64,000 nt of DNA, from NCBI GenBank assembly GCA_965279475.1, contig CBDIIA010000002.1, positions 1,488,001 to 1,552,000 of the forward strand, given 5' to 3'. Under the pieces are notes generated by a model that ran no database searches, had not been told where the DNA came from, and was given only the letters and a program-made list of their open reading frames with translations. Every line of letters begins with the position of its first letter. Positions within the stretch are counted from its first letter, which is position 1. Made by a program: the position numbers and the translations under genes. The stretch is from Pseudorhodoferax sp965279475 (GTDB lineage Bacteria > Pseudomonadota > Gammaproteobacteria > Burkholderiales > Burkholderiaceae_C). Below are positions 7,707 to 15,340 of the stretch, one piece after another.

Positions 7707-9419
7707 ATGGTCCCCCCGCGATCGTTGACCAAGGCCGAATGGATGCCAAGACTGGCGTGCCTGCTGCTCGCACTCCCCTGGCTCAACCCGTTTTCCCCCG
7801 GCCCGGTGCCGTCAGCACCGCCTTGGCTTTTCGTCGCAGCGATCGTCGCCACGGTGGTGATCTCGACTTCCGCGGCGGCGTTGTCCGTGCCGAGGCGTTC
7901 GGGCGTCATGGCCGCAGAGGGGGGCGCCGTGCTGGCCATCGGCTTGTTCCCCGCGCAAGCCTCGGCCTTCGAAATGCTGGCGCGCTGTGGCGGCCTCGTG
8001 CTGATACTGCTGGCTGCGATCCTGGTGGTCGAGCGGCGCAGCGTCGTTGACGATCGATGTCCATGGGTTTTGTCTCTTGCCGCTCTTCCATGGATCGCCG
8101 CGGGTCTGCTCAGCAGCGTGTTCGCCTTGCTGCAATACACCAGCAACGCAGCCAGTCTGGTGCCGTGGATCAACTGGGCCCCGCCAGGCGAAGCATTCGC
8201 CAACCTTCGGCAGCGCAACCAATTTGCCTCGTTGACCAACATGGCGATGGCGGCTCTGTGGGCCTGGTGGATCGCGACCACACCGGCTCCCACAGGCAAC
8301 TCAACAGAAGCACCCCATCCAGGCGGCGTTGCCACGAGCTTGTTGGCAGCCGCCGCCATCACCTTGCTCACAGCCGCCAACGCCGCCTCCGCATCCCGCA
8401 CCGGCCTCTTGCAACTGGTGCTGCTGGCGATCGTGTCGCTCGCCTGGCGCCGAGACCGTCGAACGGCGCTCTGGTTCGGCTGGGCATTGGCCTGCTATGC
8501 CGCAGGCGTGCTGTTGCTGCCAGCTCTCGCTGGCCTCGACCCCTCCACGCACGGCATGTTCGCCCGCCTGCGAGAGGGCGACCCGGTGTGCGCCAGCCGC
8601 ATCACACTCTGGGGCAATGTGCTGCACCTGATCGCCATCCATCCCTGGCTCGGCTGGGGCTGGGGCGAACTCGACTTCGCCCATTACGTCACCCTGTATC
8701 CGGGCGCGCGTTTCTGCGACATTCTCGACAACGCGCACAACCTGCCGCTACATCTGGCGGTCGAACTCGGAGTGCCCGTTGCGGTGCTGGTCTGCGGCGC
8801 CATCGGCTGGGCCGTGCTGCGCGCCCGTCCCTGGCGAGAGACCGATCCGTTGCGGCAGATGGCCTGGGCGGTGTTGATGCTCATCGGGTTGCACAGCCTG
8901 CTTGAATACCCGCTGTGGTACGGGCCATTCCAGATGGCTTGTGGCCTGTGCATCGGGATTCTGTGGCGGTCTTCGGCGGTACCGACCACGCATCGCACGG
9001 TGCCGCCGGTGGCCGGGCTGACGGTTCCCATGGCGCTGGCCGCCTTGCTGTTCGCGGCCTGTGCCTACACCGCCTGGGACTACCGCCGCATCAGCCAGAT
9101 CTACCTGCCCCCGGACGCGCGCGTGCCCGAGTACCGCTACGACACGCTGGAGAAGATCGGCGCGTCCTGGCTGTTTGCGCGCCAGGTGAAGTTTGCCGAC
9201 CTGACCACCTCGACCGTCACGCCTGCCAATGCCGAGCGCTTGCACGGGCTGGCCACCGAACTGCTGCATTTCTCGCCCGAAGCCCGCGTCATCGAGAAGC
9301 TGCTCGACAGCGCGCAGTTGCTGGGCCATGTCGATGAGGTGCAGTTCCACGCGGCGCGCTACCGGGCGGCGTTCCCCGAGGCCTATGCGAAGTGGGCGGC
9401 GCGCCAGCCCGCGCACTGA
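7707..9419 (+). CDS. PglL-like O-oligosaccharyltransferase / O-antigen ligase family protein 2
   Basis: A 570-residue polytopic membrane protein with the same plan as its neighbour: FANLRQRNQFASL, ASRTGLLQL, HPWLGWGWGELDFA, and NAHNLPLHLAVELGVPVA with the conserved histidine, then a HSLLEYPLWY segment and a soluble C-terminal domain. Its ATG follows the upstream TGA with no spacer, so the two are very likely co-translated. It is more GC-rich than the first copy, and sequence identity between them outside the motifs looks low, so they are old paralogues or of separate origin. One may serve pilin and the other a different glycan or protein. Confidence 0.78.
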   Translation: MVPPRSLTKAEWMPRLACLLLALPWLNPFSPGPVPSAPPWLFVAAIVATVVISTSAAALSVPRRSGVMAAEGGAVLAIGLFPAQASAFEMLARCGGLVLILLAAILVVERRSVVDDRCPWVLSLAALPWIAAGLLSSVFALLQYTSNAASLVPWINWAPPGEAFANLRQRNQFASLTNMAMAALWAWWIATTPAPTGNSTEAPHPGGVATSLLAAAAITLLTAANAASASRTGLLQLVLLAIVSLAWRRDRRTALWFGWALACYAAGVLLLPALAGLDPSTHGMFARLREGDPVCASRITLWGNVLHLIAIHPWLGWGWGELDFAHYVTLYPGARFCDILDNAHNLPLHLAVELGVPVAVLVCGAIGWAVLRARPWRETDPLRQMAWAVLMLIGLHSLLEYPLWYGPFQMACGLCIGILWRSSAVPTTHRTVPPVAGLTVPMALAALLFAACAYTAWDYRRISQIYLPPDARVPEYRYDTLEKIGASWLFARQVKFADLTTSTVTPANAERLHGLATELLHFSPEARVIEKLLDSAQLLGHVDEVQFHAARYRAAFPEAYAKWAARQPAH

Positions 9420-9441
9420 CCGACTTGCGGGGCCTGGCGGT

Positions 9442-9927
9442 TCAAGTCGCCACGTAGTCCCCCGATTTGCCGCCGTGCTTTTCCAGTACCCGCACGCCGG
9501 TCATCGTCATGCCGCGGTCCACCGCCTTGCACATGTCGTAGATGGTCAGCAGCGCCACCTGCACCGCGGTCAGCGCTTCCATCTCCACGCCGGTCGGGCC
9601 GACCGTCTCGACGGTCGCCGTGCAGCTGACGAACGGGGTGGCCAATGCTGCATCGGACAGTTCGAACGCCACGGCTACACGGGTCAGTGCCAACGGGTGG
9701 CACAACGGGATCAGGTCGCTGGTCTTCTTGGAGGCCTGGATGCCGGCGATGCGCGCGATGCCGAGCACGTCGCCCTTCTTGGCCGAGCCGCTCTGGATCA
9801 GCGCCAGCGTTTCTGGCAGCATCTCGATGCGTCCGGTCGCGACCGCCACCCGGTGCGTGCTGGCCTTGGCGGCGACATCCACCATGTGAGCCTGGCCCTG
9901 GCTGTCGAAATGTGTCAGTGAACTCAT
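9442..9927 (-). CDS. moaC: Cyclic pyranopterin monophosphate synthase
   Basis: A 161-residue MoaC, which with MoaA converts GTP to cyclic pyranopterin monophosphate, the first step of molybdenum cofactor synthesis. Conserved blocks are present: KKGDVLGIARIAGIQASKKT, IPLCHPL, GPTGVEMEALTAV and YDMCKAVDRGM, with the catalytic lysine and aspartate in the last one. Length is normal for the family. It sits alone on the minus strand between the ligases and tfpZ, which suggests insertion into, or rearrangement around, the pilin module rather than a shared function. Confidence 0.96.
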   Translation of the reverse strand: MSSLTHFDSQGQAHMVDVAAKASTHRVAVATGRIEMLPETLALIQSGSAKKGDVLGIARIAGIQASKKTSDLIPLCHPLALTRVAVAFELSDAALATPFVSCTATVETVGPTGVEMEALTAVQVALLTIYDMCKAVDRGMTMTGVRVLEKHGGKSGDYVAT

Positions 9928-9991
9928 CGGTGGCGCCTGCTCCGGAACGCTGATTTACAGAACCTACAACTGCTGCGTGCATCATACGGTC

Positions 9992-10750
9992 ATGGTCCTT
10001 TGGCAACAGCGCCTGCGGGCGGCAACGATCCATTTCTGCATCAGCCTGACGGTGGCGGCCCTGGCGGCCGGCCTGGTCTTCGGCCTCTGGTATCCCTATC
10101 CTTACCGCGAGATCTCCGGCGGGCGCGAGCTGTTCATGCTGCTCGTGGCGGTCGACGTGGTGCTCGGGCCGCTGCTGACCTTCGCGATCTTCAACACCGC
10201 CAAACCCATGGCCGAGTTGCGGCGCGACCTTGCCGTCGTGGCGCTGCTGCAGCTGGGCGGCCTGGGTTACGGGCTGTGGACGGTGTTCGAGGCGCGGCCG
10301 GTCCACCTGGTGTTCGAGATCGACCGCATGCGCGTCGTGCATGCGGTCGACGTACCGCCCGAACTGCTGCCCAAGGCGCCCCCCGGCATCGAGGCGTTGC
10401 CGTGGCGCGGCCCGACCCTGCTGGCGGTGCGGCCGTTCGCCAACGAGGACGAGCGCATGTCCGCCACAATGGCGGCCTTGCAGGGCGTTGCCTTGTCGGC
10501 CCGGCCCGACCTGTGGCGCGCGTATGCGGCGAGCCGGCCCGAAGTGCTGGCCGCGGCCAGGCCGGTGACCGAACTGAAGCGGCGTTTCCCCGCCCGCGCC
10601 GCCGAGATCGATGGCCTGCTGGCCGACAAGGGGCAGGGCGGATCCAAACTGGTGACGTTGCCGCTGGTCGGCCGCAAATCGTTCTGGACGGTGTTTCTCG
10701 ATCCCGCCACCGCGCAGGTTGTGGCCTTTCTGCCGCTTGACTCTTTCTGA
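9992..10750 (+). CDS. tfpZ: TfpX/TfpZ family type IV pilin accessory protein
   Basis: A 252-residue inner-membrane protein with N-terminal helices (LTVAALAAGLVFGLWYPYPY, then ELFMLLVAVDVVLGPLLTFAIFN and a third near residues 75-95) followed by a soluble domain. The WYPYPYREISGGRELF and DVVLGPLLT motifs are typical of TfpZ/TfpX, which help pilin assembly or stability in beta- and gammaproteobacteria. The ATG at 9992 is preferred; a GTG 15 bases upstream is possible. Location 4.5 kb from the pilins and its family link it to them. Confidence 0.8.
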   Translation: MVLWQQRLRAATIHFCISLTVAALAAGLVFGLWYPYPYREISGGRELFMLLVAVDVVLGPLLTFAIFNTAKPMAELRRDLAVVALLQLGGLGYGLWTVFEARPVHLVFEIDRMRVVHAVDVPPELLPKAPPGIEALPWRGPTLLAVRPFANEDERMSATMAALQGVALSARPDLWRAYAASRPEVLAAARPVTELKRRFPARAAEIDGLLADKGQGGSKLVTLPLVGRKSFWTVFLDPATAQVVAFLPLDSF

Positions 10751-10762
10751 CCGACGATCCTC

Positions 10763-12298
10763 ATGTTCCACGGCTTGACGCTCAAGACGCTGCGGCGCTG
10801 TTCCCAGGCCTGCGGCCTGGCCGTGCTGCTGCTGGTATCGCCGGGCCTGACGCAGGCGCAACTGCCCACGCTCGGCGACGGCAGCGACATGACCACCGCG
10901 GCCGAACGCAAGCTGGGCGAACGCATCGCGCGCGAGCTCTACCGCGACCCCGACTTCATCGACGACGCGATGCTGGTCGACTACGTGCAGGGCGTGTGGC
11001 AGCCGCTGCTGGCCGCCGCCAAATTGCGTGGTGAGCTGTCGTCCGAGCTCGATGAGCGCTTTGCCTGGGAGATCCTGATGGGCAAGGACCGCACCATCAA
11101 CGCCTTTGCGTTGCCGGGCGGTTATCTCGGCCTGCATCTGGGGCTGCTGGGTGTGGTGACCAACCGCGACGAACTCGCCTCGGTGCTGGCGCACGAGCTC
11201 AGCCACGTGACGCAGCGGCACATCTCGCGGCTGATGAGCCAGCAGTCGCGCATGGCGCCGCTGGCCATCGGCGCGATGATCCTCGGCGCGCTGGCGGCCA
11301 GCAAGAGCCCCGAGGCGGCCAACGCGATGATCATCGGCGGGCAGGCCGCCGCCGCGCAGAGCCAGCTCAATTTCTCGCGCGACATGGAGCGCGAGGCCGA
11401 CCGCATCGGCTACGGCGTGATGACGCAGGCGGGGTATGACCCGCTCGGCTTTGTCACGATGTTCGACAAGCTGCAGAAGGCCTCCAGGCTCAACGACAAC
11501 GGCTCGTTTCCGTACCTGCGCAGCCACCCGTTGACCACCGAGCGCATCGCCGACATGCAGGCGCGCCAGACCCTGCTGACCCGCCCTCCCGCCGCGCAGG
11601 CCGACGTGGTGCACGCGATGATGGCGGCCCGGGCCCGTGTGCTGTCGGACCCGGGCTCGGACCAGCTGCGGGCCTGGGTCGGCGAAGCGCGCGGGGCGCC
11701 GGTCACCGGCCCGGGCGACACACGTGTGGCCGCGCAGCTCTATGCCGGCGCACTGGCCAGCAGCCGCCTGCGCGACTTCGAGGTCGCGCGCGACATGGTG
11801 CAGCGCTTGAAGACGGTGGTGGCGCCGTACGCCGCGGCTTTCAGGGTGGCGGGACTGCTGGCGGCGGATGTGGAATGGGCGGCTGGCGACGTGGCGCGCA
11901 CCGCCGCCGCATTGGCCGCGCTGGACCCGAAGGCTGCAGGTCGGCCAGAGCTGCTGCTGTCGGCACAGGTCGCGATCCGCAGCGGCCAGGCCGCCGATGC
12001 GGCACAGCGCCTGCAGACGCGCGTGGCGCTGGACCCGCGGGATGCGACGGCCTGGCAGCTGCTGGCCAGCGCCTACGCGGCGCAGGGGCTGACGCTGCGC
12101 TCGATCCGCGCCGAGGCTGAACAACAGGTAGCGCGGCTTGACTACTCGGGGGCGCTGGACCGGTTCAAGGCGGCGCAGAACTTCGTGCGCACGCAGCGCC
12201 CCGGCGGGCCGCCGATCGACCACATCGAGGCGTCGATCATCGACACCCGCACGCGGCTGATCGAGTCACTTGTGCGCGAGCAGGCGCTCGAGCGCTGA
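10763..12298 (+). CDS. bepA: M48 family periplasmic metalloprotease with TPR domain (BepA-like)
   Basis: A 511-residue exported protease/chaperone. It has a signal peptide (about residues 1-32, ending GLTQAQ), the zinc motif HELSH at 144-148 and the third-ligand motif DMEREADRIGY near 209-219, followed by a helical TPR-like C-terminal half. BepA checks assembly of outer membrane proteins such as LptD and degrades stalled ones. It starts 12 bases after tfpZ, so the two may be co-transcribed. Its 3' end overlaps the convergent small membrane protein gene by 33 bases. Confidence 0.88.
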   Translation: MFHGLTLKTLRRCSQACGLAVLLLVSPGLTQAQLPTLGDGSDMTTAAERKLGERIARELYRDPDFIDDAMLVDYVQGVWQPLLAAAKLRGELSSELDERFAWEILMGKDRTINAFALPGGYLGLHLGLLGVVTNRDELASVLAHELSHVTQRHISRLMSQQSRMAPLAIGAMILGALAASKSPEAANAMIIGGQAAAAQSQLNFSRDMEREADRIGYGVMTQAGYDPLGFVTMFDKLQKASRLNDNGSFPYLRSHPLTTERIADMQARQTLLTRPPAAQADVVHAMMAARARVLSDPGSDQLRAWVGEARGAPVTGPGDTRVAAQLYAGALASSRLRDFEVARDMVQRLKTVVAPYAAAFRVAGLLAADVEWAAGDVARTAAALAALDPKAAGRPELLLSAQVAIRSGQAADAAQRLQTRVALDPRDATAWQLLASAYAAQGLTLRSIRAEAEQQVARLDYSGALDRFKAAQNFVRTQRPGGPPIDHIEASIIDTRTRLIESLVREQALER

Positions 12299-12619
12299 TT
12301 CGATGACGATGCCCAGCACCGAGTAGAGCAGCGAGCCGATCAGTGCGGCCGCAAAGCCCGTCACGTGGAAGCCCGACAGCAAACCCGACGCCGACCAGAA
12401 CATCAGCGCGTTGATGACGAACAGGAACAGGCCGAGCGTCACCACCGTCACCGGCAGCGTCAACACCACCAGCACCGGCCGCACAATGGTGTTGAGCAGC
12501 CCGATCACCAGGGCGGCGATCAGCGCCGAGCCGAAGCTCTGCACCTGCACCCCGCTGTAGAGGTGCGCCACGGCCAGCAGCGCCGCAGCGCTCAGCAACC
12601 ATTTGAGGATCAGTTTCAT
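12266..12619 (-). CDS. Phage-holin-superfamily-IV-like small membrane protein (117 aa)
   Basis: A 117-residue protein with four hydrophobic helices, starting MKLILKWLLSAAALLAVAHL and containing NTIVRPVLVVLTLPVTVVTLGL, the hallmark of the widespread bacterial family catalogued as 'four-TMS holin superfamily IV'. Despite the name it is not phage-linked here; no phage genes are near. Function unknown, perhaps membrane integrity. It overlaps the bepA 3' end in antisense. Confidence 0.8.
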   Translation of the reverse strand: MKLILKWLLSAAALLAVAHLYSGVQVQSFGSALIAALVIGLLNTIVRPVLVVLTLPVTVVTLGLFLFVINALMFWSASGLLSGFHVTGFAAALIGSLLYSVLGIVIESALERLLAHK

Positions 12620-12659
12620 GGCTGCAGAATAGCACCAGGCTCGTGCCTGGTGTCCTGCG

Positions 12660-13127
12660 TCAGTCCGTCGCCAGCACGAGGACCATGCCCATGCCTGCCA
12701 CCGCGCCAGGCAAAGCCCAGGGGTTCTTCTTGTCTGCCGGCTGGTCGGCCGTCACCGGCTGCATGTCCTGGCCCAGCTTGGGCCGGCGTGCATCGAGGAT
12801 GCGCGTGGCGCCATGCTCCTTCATCAACTGCGCGCTCAGTTCCACCAGCGGCCCCTTCGCCAACACCGGCGTCATGCGGTCACCACGCTGCTGCAGCCAC
12901 GGTGCAACCTGGGCGAACAGTTTCTCCGACCACTTGGCGCGCCAGTTCTCCCGTGCGCTGTGGCTCACCCACTTGCTGATGCGGTGCGTCATGCGCGGCG
13001 CGCAGGCCACCACCACCCAGTGCGTATCAGGTCCGCGCGCTTCGGTAGCGAGACCCGGCGTCTGCATCGGCACCAGCTGCTGGCGCGCGTAGTCGGCATC
13101 GTCGATGTACACAATGATCTTGTCCAT
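12660..13127 (-). CDS. Uncharacterised 155-aa protein downstream of terC
   Basis: A 155-residue protein starting MDKIIVYIDDADYARQQLVP, with an AAGGAG ribosome site 5-10 bases before the ATG. The N-terminal beta strand, the HWVVVACAPRMTHRISKW stretch, the WLQQRGDRMTPVLAKGPLVE stretch and LMKEHGATRILDARRPKLGQ suggest an alpha/beta fold reminiscent of universal stress proteins, but no ATP-binding glycine motif is seen. The last 15 residues are hydrophobic and could be a membrane anchor. It is 62 bases downstream of terC in the same direction, hence probably under the same manganese riboswitch. I do not recognise a named family. Confidence 0.7.
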   Translation of the reverse strand: MDKIIVYIDDADYARQQLVPMQTPGLATEARGPDTHWVVVACAPRMTHRISKWVSHSARENWRAKWSEKLFAQVAPWLQQRGDRMTPVLAKGPLVELSAQLMKEHGATRILDARRPKLGQDMQPVTADQPADKKNPWALPGAVAGMGMVLVLATD

Positions 13128-13189
13128 GATGACTCCTTGGTGGTGAGGGGAAACAGTTGGCAGATCGGATCGGGAGCGTTCGCGCGGCC

Positions 13190-13903
13190 TCATGCGGTCT
13201 GCTCCGGGTGATGGGGCGGTTGCGGCTGCTGGCGGCGCGATGCCCACCAGCCGCCACCCAGGACACCGGCGATCGCCAGTGCGTAAGTGCCCCAGCGTGC
13301 GGCGGTGTGGACGAGTTCCGGCGGGTCGAACACGGCATCCAGCAACGGCTCGCTGACGATCATCTTGGCCGCGGTGAAGGCCAGCACGGCGGCGCCGAGC
13401 TTGATGATGATCGGGAAGCGCTCGACCAGCTTCAGGACCATCGTGCTCCCGAAGACGACGATCGGCACGCTGATCACGAGACCGATGATCACCAGGTCGA
13501 ACGCCCCATGCGCAGCGCCGGCCACACCCAGCACGTTGTCGATGCCCATTAGCGCATCGGCGATGACGATGGTCTTCATCGCACCCCAGAAGGTGCTGGC
13601 GACCGGGCCTTCGTGTTCGCCGCCGCCCTGGTCGGCCAGCAGCTTGTAGGCGATCCAGATCAGGCCCAGCCCGCCGACGAGCATCAGGCCCGGGATCTTC
13701 AGCAGCCAGACCACGCCGACCGTCATCGCCGAGCGCACGACGATCGCGCCGACCGTGCCCCAGACGATGGCCTTCTTCTGCAGATGGGGGGGAAGGCTGC
13801 GCGCGGCCAGTGCGATCACGATGGCGTTGTCGCCGGCGAGCACCAGGTCGATGAGGATGATGGCCAGCAGCGCCGACCACCATGGTGCAGACATGAATTC
13901 CAT
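13190..13903 (-). CDS. TerC family membrane protein, probable Mn2+ exporter
   Basis: A 237-residue protein with about seven membrane helices. The paired acidic motifs of the family are present: LVLAGDNAIVIALAAR near residue 20 and ADALMGIDNVLGVAGA near residue 120. TerC/Alx proteins export manganese. The ATG at 13903 (MEFMSAPWW) has GGAGAG 7-12 bases upstream. The leader carries a yybP-ykoY riboswitch and a hairpin next to the ribosome site, which strongly supports manganese homeostasis as the role. The histidine-rich tail (PQPPHHPEQTA) might bind metal. Confidence 0.9.
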   Translation of the reverse strand: MEFMSAPWWSALLAIILIDLVLAGDNAIVIALAARSLPPHLQKKAIVWGTVGAIVVRSAMTVGVVWLLKIPGLMLVGGLGLIWIAYKLLADQGGGEHEGPVASTFWGAMKTIVIADALMGIDNVLGVAGAAHGAFDLVIIGLVISVPIVVFGSTMVLKLVERFPIIIKLGAAVLAFTAAKMIVSEPLLDAVFDPPELVHTAARWGTYALAIAGVLGGGWWASRRQQPQPPHHPEQTA

Positions 13904-13917
13904 GAAAAACTCTCCGT

Positions 13918-13936
13918 GTTGTAGACGATGTACAAC
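13918..13936 (-). promoter_or_regulatory. Hairpin beside the terC ribosome binding site
   Basis: GTTGTA-N7-TACAAC forms a 6-bp stem immediately upstream of the GGAGAG ribosome site of terC. A second stem AACCTG-N3-CAGGTT lies at 13996-14010. They may be part of the expression platform of the manganese riboswitch, acting on translation. Confidence 0.5.
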
Positions 13937-14010
13937 CGGAAACAGACGAGTCAACCAGCTTGGGATTGCCGCGAATCACAAGCGTACTTCGACCTAACCT
14001 GCCTCAGGTT

Positions 14011-14172
14011 CCGATCGAAGGTCTTGCTCGGCATGGAATCATGCGATATGTGCCCGACAAGCCGGAAGTAATACTTCGTATTGACGACTTGCCGATACCC
14101 GTTGCAGCCATGTCCCGCATTTTTTGTTGGACACCTCCCTGAACTGCAGCGAGAGGGAGCTACTCCCCTTCG
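14011..14172 (-). ncRNA. yybP-ykoY manganese riboswitch
   Basis: In the terC leader the minus-strand RNA carries the conserved blocks of this class in order: AAGGGGAGUAGC near the 5' end (14170-14159), AAGUCGUCAAUACG, GGCUUGUCGGGCA and finally GCAAGACCUUCG (near 14028-14015). These form the paired L1/L3 Mn2+ site in known structures. The element lies about 110 bases before the terC ATG, and its start coincides with the predicted transcription start. Yybp-ykoY aptamers ahead of terC-type exporters switch expression on with Mn2+. Confidence 0.9.
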
Positions 14173-14179
14173 TGGCCGG

Positions 14180-14209
14180 ATTAGAGCATCGCCACACCGC
14201 AGAAGGCAA
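14180..14209 (-). promoter_or_regulatory. Sigma-70-type promoter for the riboswitch-terC transcript
   Basis: On the minus strand TTGCCT (14209-14204) and TCTAAT (14185-14180) are spaced by 18 bases. Transcription would start about 14173, just at the first conserved block of the riboswitch. Confidence 0.55.
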
Positions 14210-14305
14210 GCCCCTCTGTCGTTCAGGGAATTGCAGCACCGGCCCCGCCTTGCAACGGGCCATCGGGCCGGCGCTATCATGCTCGTCCTTTCCGTAAAGC
14301 GCTCC

Positions 14306-14758
14306 ATGGCAGGCATCCACATCACCGATATCGAGGCTGCCATCAACTTCTGGCGCGAGCGCAAACCCTCGCCGGACGGCGTCACCCTCAGCCCCGAACT
14401 GCGCGCGCTGGCCGAGGTCTATGCGCTGATGGTGTATTACCACGAGGACGAGGCCGACGAGTTCACGCTGCCGGCCGCGGCCAAGGCGGCCTGGCTGGTC
14501 TGGTACGCCACGATGCCCGACACACCCTGCATCGCCATCTGCTCGACCAGCCAGGGCGACGAACTCTGCAAGGGCTGCGGCCGCAGTTTCGAAGAGGTGC
14601 AGCTGTGGCCCGAGATGACGCCAGCACAGAAACGCGCCAGCTGGCGCCGCATCACGCTGGAAGGCGACGCCTGGCGTTTCAACCGCTATGCGGAGCGCGC
14701 CACCGAAGGCAAGAAGATGGCCGGCCCCGACGTGACGACAGACGCCCCCAAGCCCTGA
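14306..14758 (+). CDS. DUF3717 + DUF1289 protein
   Basis: A 150-residue protein. The N-terminal AGIHITDIEAAINFWRERKP is the DUF3717 signature; the C-terminal half holds the DUF1289 cysteine motif CIAICSTSQGDELCKGCGRS followed by EVQLWPEMTPAQKRA. DUF1289 proteins are small putative metal or Fe-S binding proteins of unknown function. The start at 14306 (MAGIHITD) is preferred over an in-frame ATG at 14279 because the conserved domain begins there. Divergent from the terC riboswitch promoter. Confidence 0.8.
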   Translation: MAGIHITDIEAAINFWRERKPSPDGVTLSPELRALAEVYALMVYYHEDEADEFTLPAAAKAAWLVWYATMPDTPCIAICSTSQGDELCKGCGRSFEEVQLWPEMTPAQKRASWRRITLEGDAWRFNRYAERATEGKKMAGPDVTTDAPKP

Positions 14759-14775
14759 TCACGAGGGCGAACTCT

Positions 14776-15339
14776 TCAAGGCACCCAGCGTTCGCACTCC
14801 ACGTCGACGCTGGTGCGGGCGTTCGACAGCATCAGTTGGCCTTCCTGGATGGTTGCCTGCAGCTGCATGCTGCGCTCGGCCATGGCCGCCAGCGCCTGCG
14901 AGGTAGTGCTGGGCATGCGCCACACCTGCAGGTTGCGCAGCCGCGCCAGCTTGCCACGGATCGCCTGCCACCAGATCTCCGCGCCATGGCTGTAGCAATA
15001 GACCAGTACCTGGTCGGCCTTGCCGCAGGCCTTGGCGATCGGCCGTTCCTCGGGCTGGCCCACCTCGATCCACAACCGGGTCTGGCCGGTGAAGTCGCGC
15101 AGGCTGACATCGGGGTCGTCGGGGTCGCTCAAGCCGGCCCCGAACGCCAGCACGCCGTCGCCCTGGCAGACCGACTGGAGCGTATGCGCATGCAGCGCCA
15201 GCGCGGCCAGCCGCACCATCATGCGTTCGTCGGTTTCGCTGGGGTGGCGCGCCAGCGTCAGCGCGTGGTCGGCGTAGTAGCCGTGGTCGATGTCGGCGAT
15301 CTGCAGCTGCGCCTTGAAGACCGTCGATTTGATGGCCAT
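14776..15339 (-). CDS. yaeQ: YaeQ family protein
   Basis: A 187-residue protein starting MAIKSTVFKAQLQIADIDHG with the family pieces HPSETDERMMVRLAALALHA, LWIEVGQPEERPIAKACGKA and VLVYCYSHGAEIWW. The fold is nuclease-like (PD-(D/E)XK); the E...Q and K residues of that core can be seen. The biological role is unknown. The ATG stands one base after the purB stop, so it is co-transcribed with purB. Confidence 0.9.
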   Translation of the reverse strand: MAIKSTVFKAQLQIADIDHGYYADHALTLARHPSETDERMMVRLAALALHAHTLQSVCQGDGVLAFGAGLSDPDDPDVSLRDFTGQTRLWIEVGQPEERPIAKACGKADQVLVYCYSHGAEIWWQAIRGKLARLRNLQVWRMPSTTSQALAAMAERSMQLQATIQEGQLMLSNARTSVDVECERWVP

Positions 15340-15340
15340 G

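Noticed and set aside
12266..12619. Prophage remnant suggested by the holin-like protein
   Set aside because: The family is common in bacterial chromosomes and no other phage genes are near.
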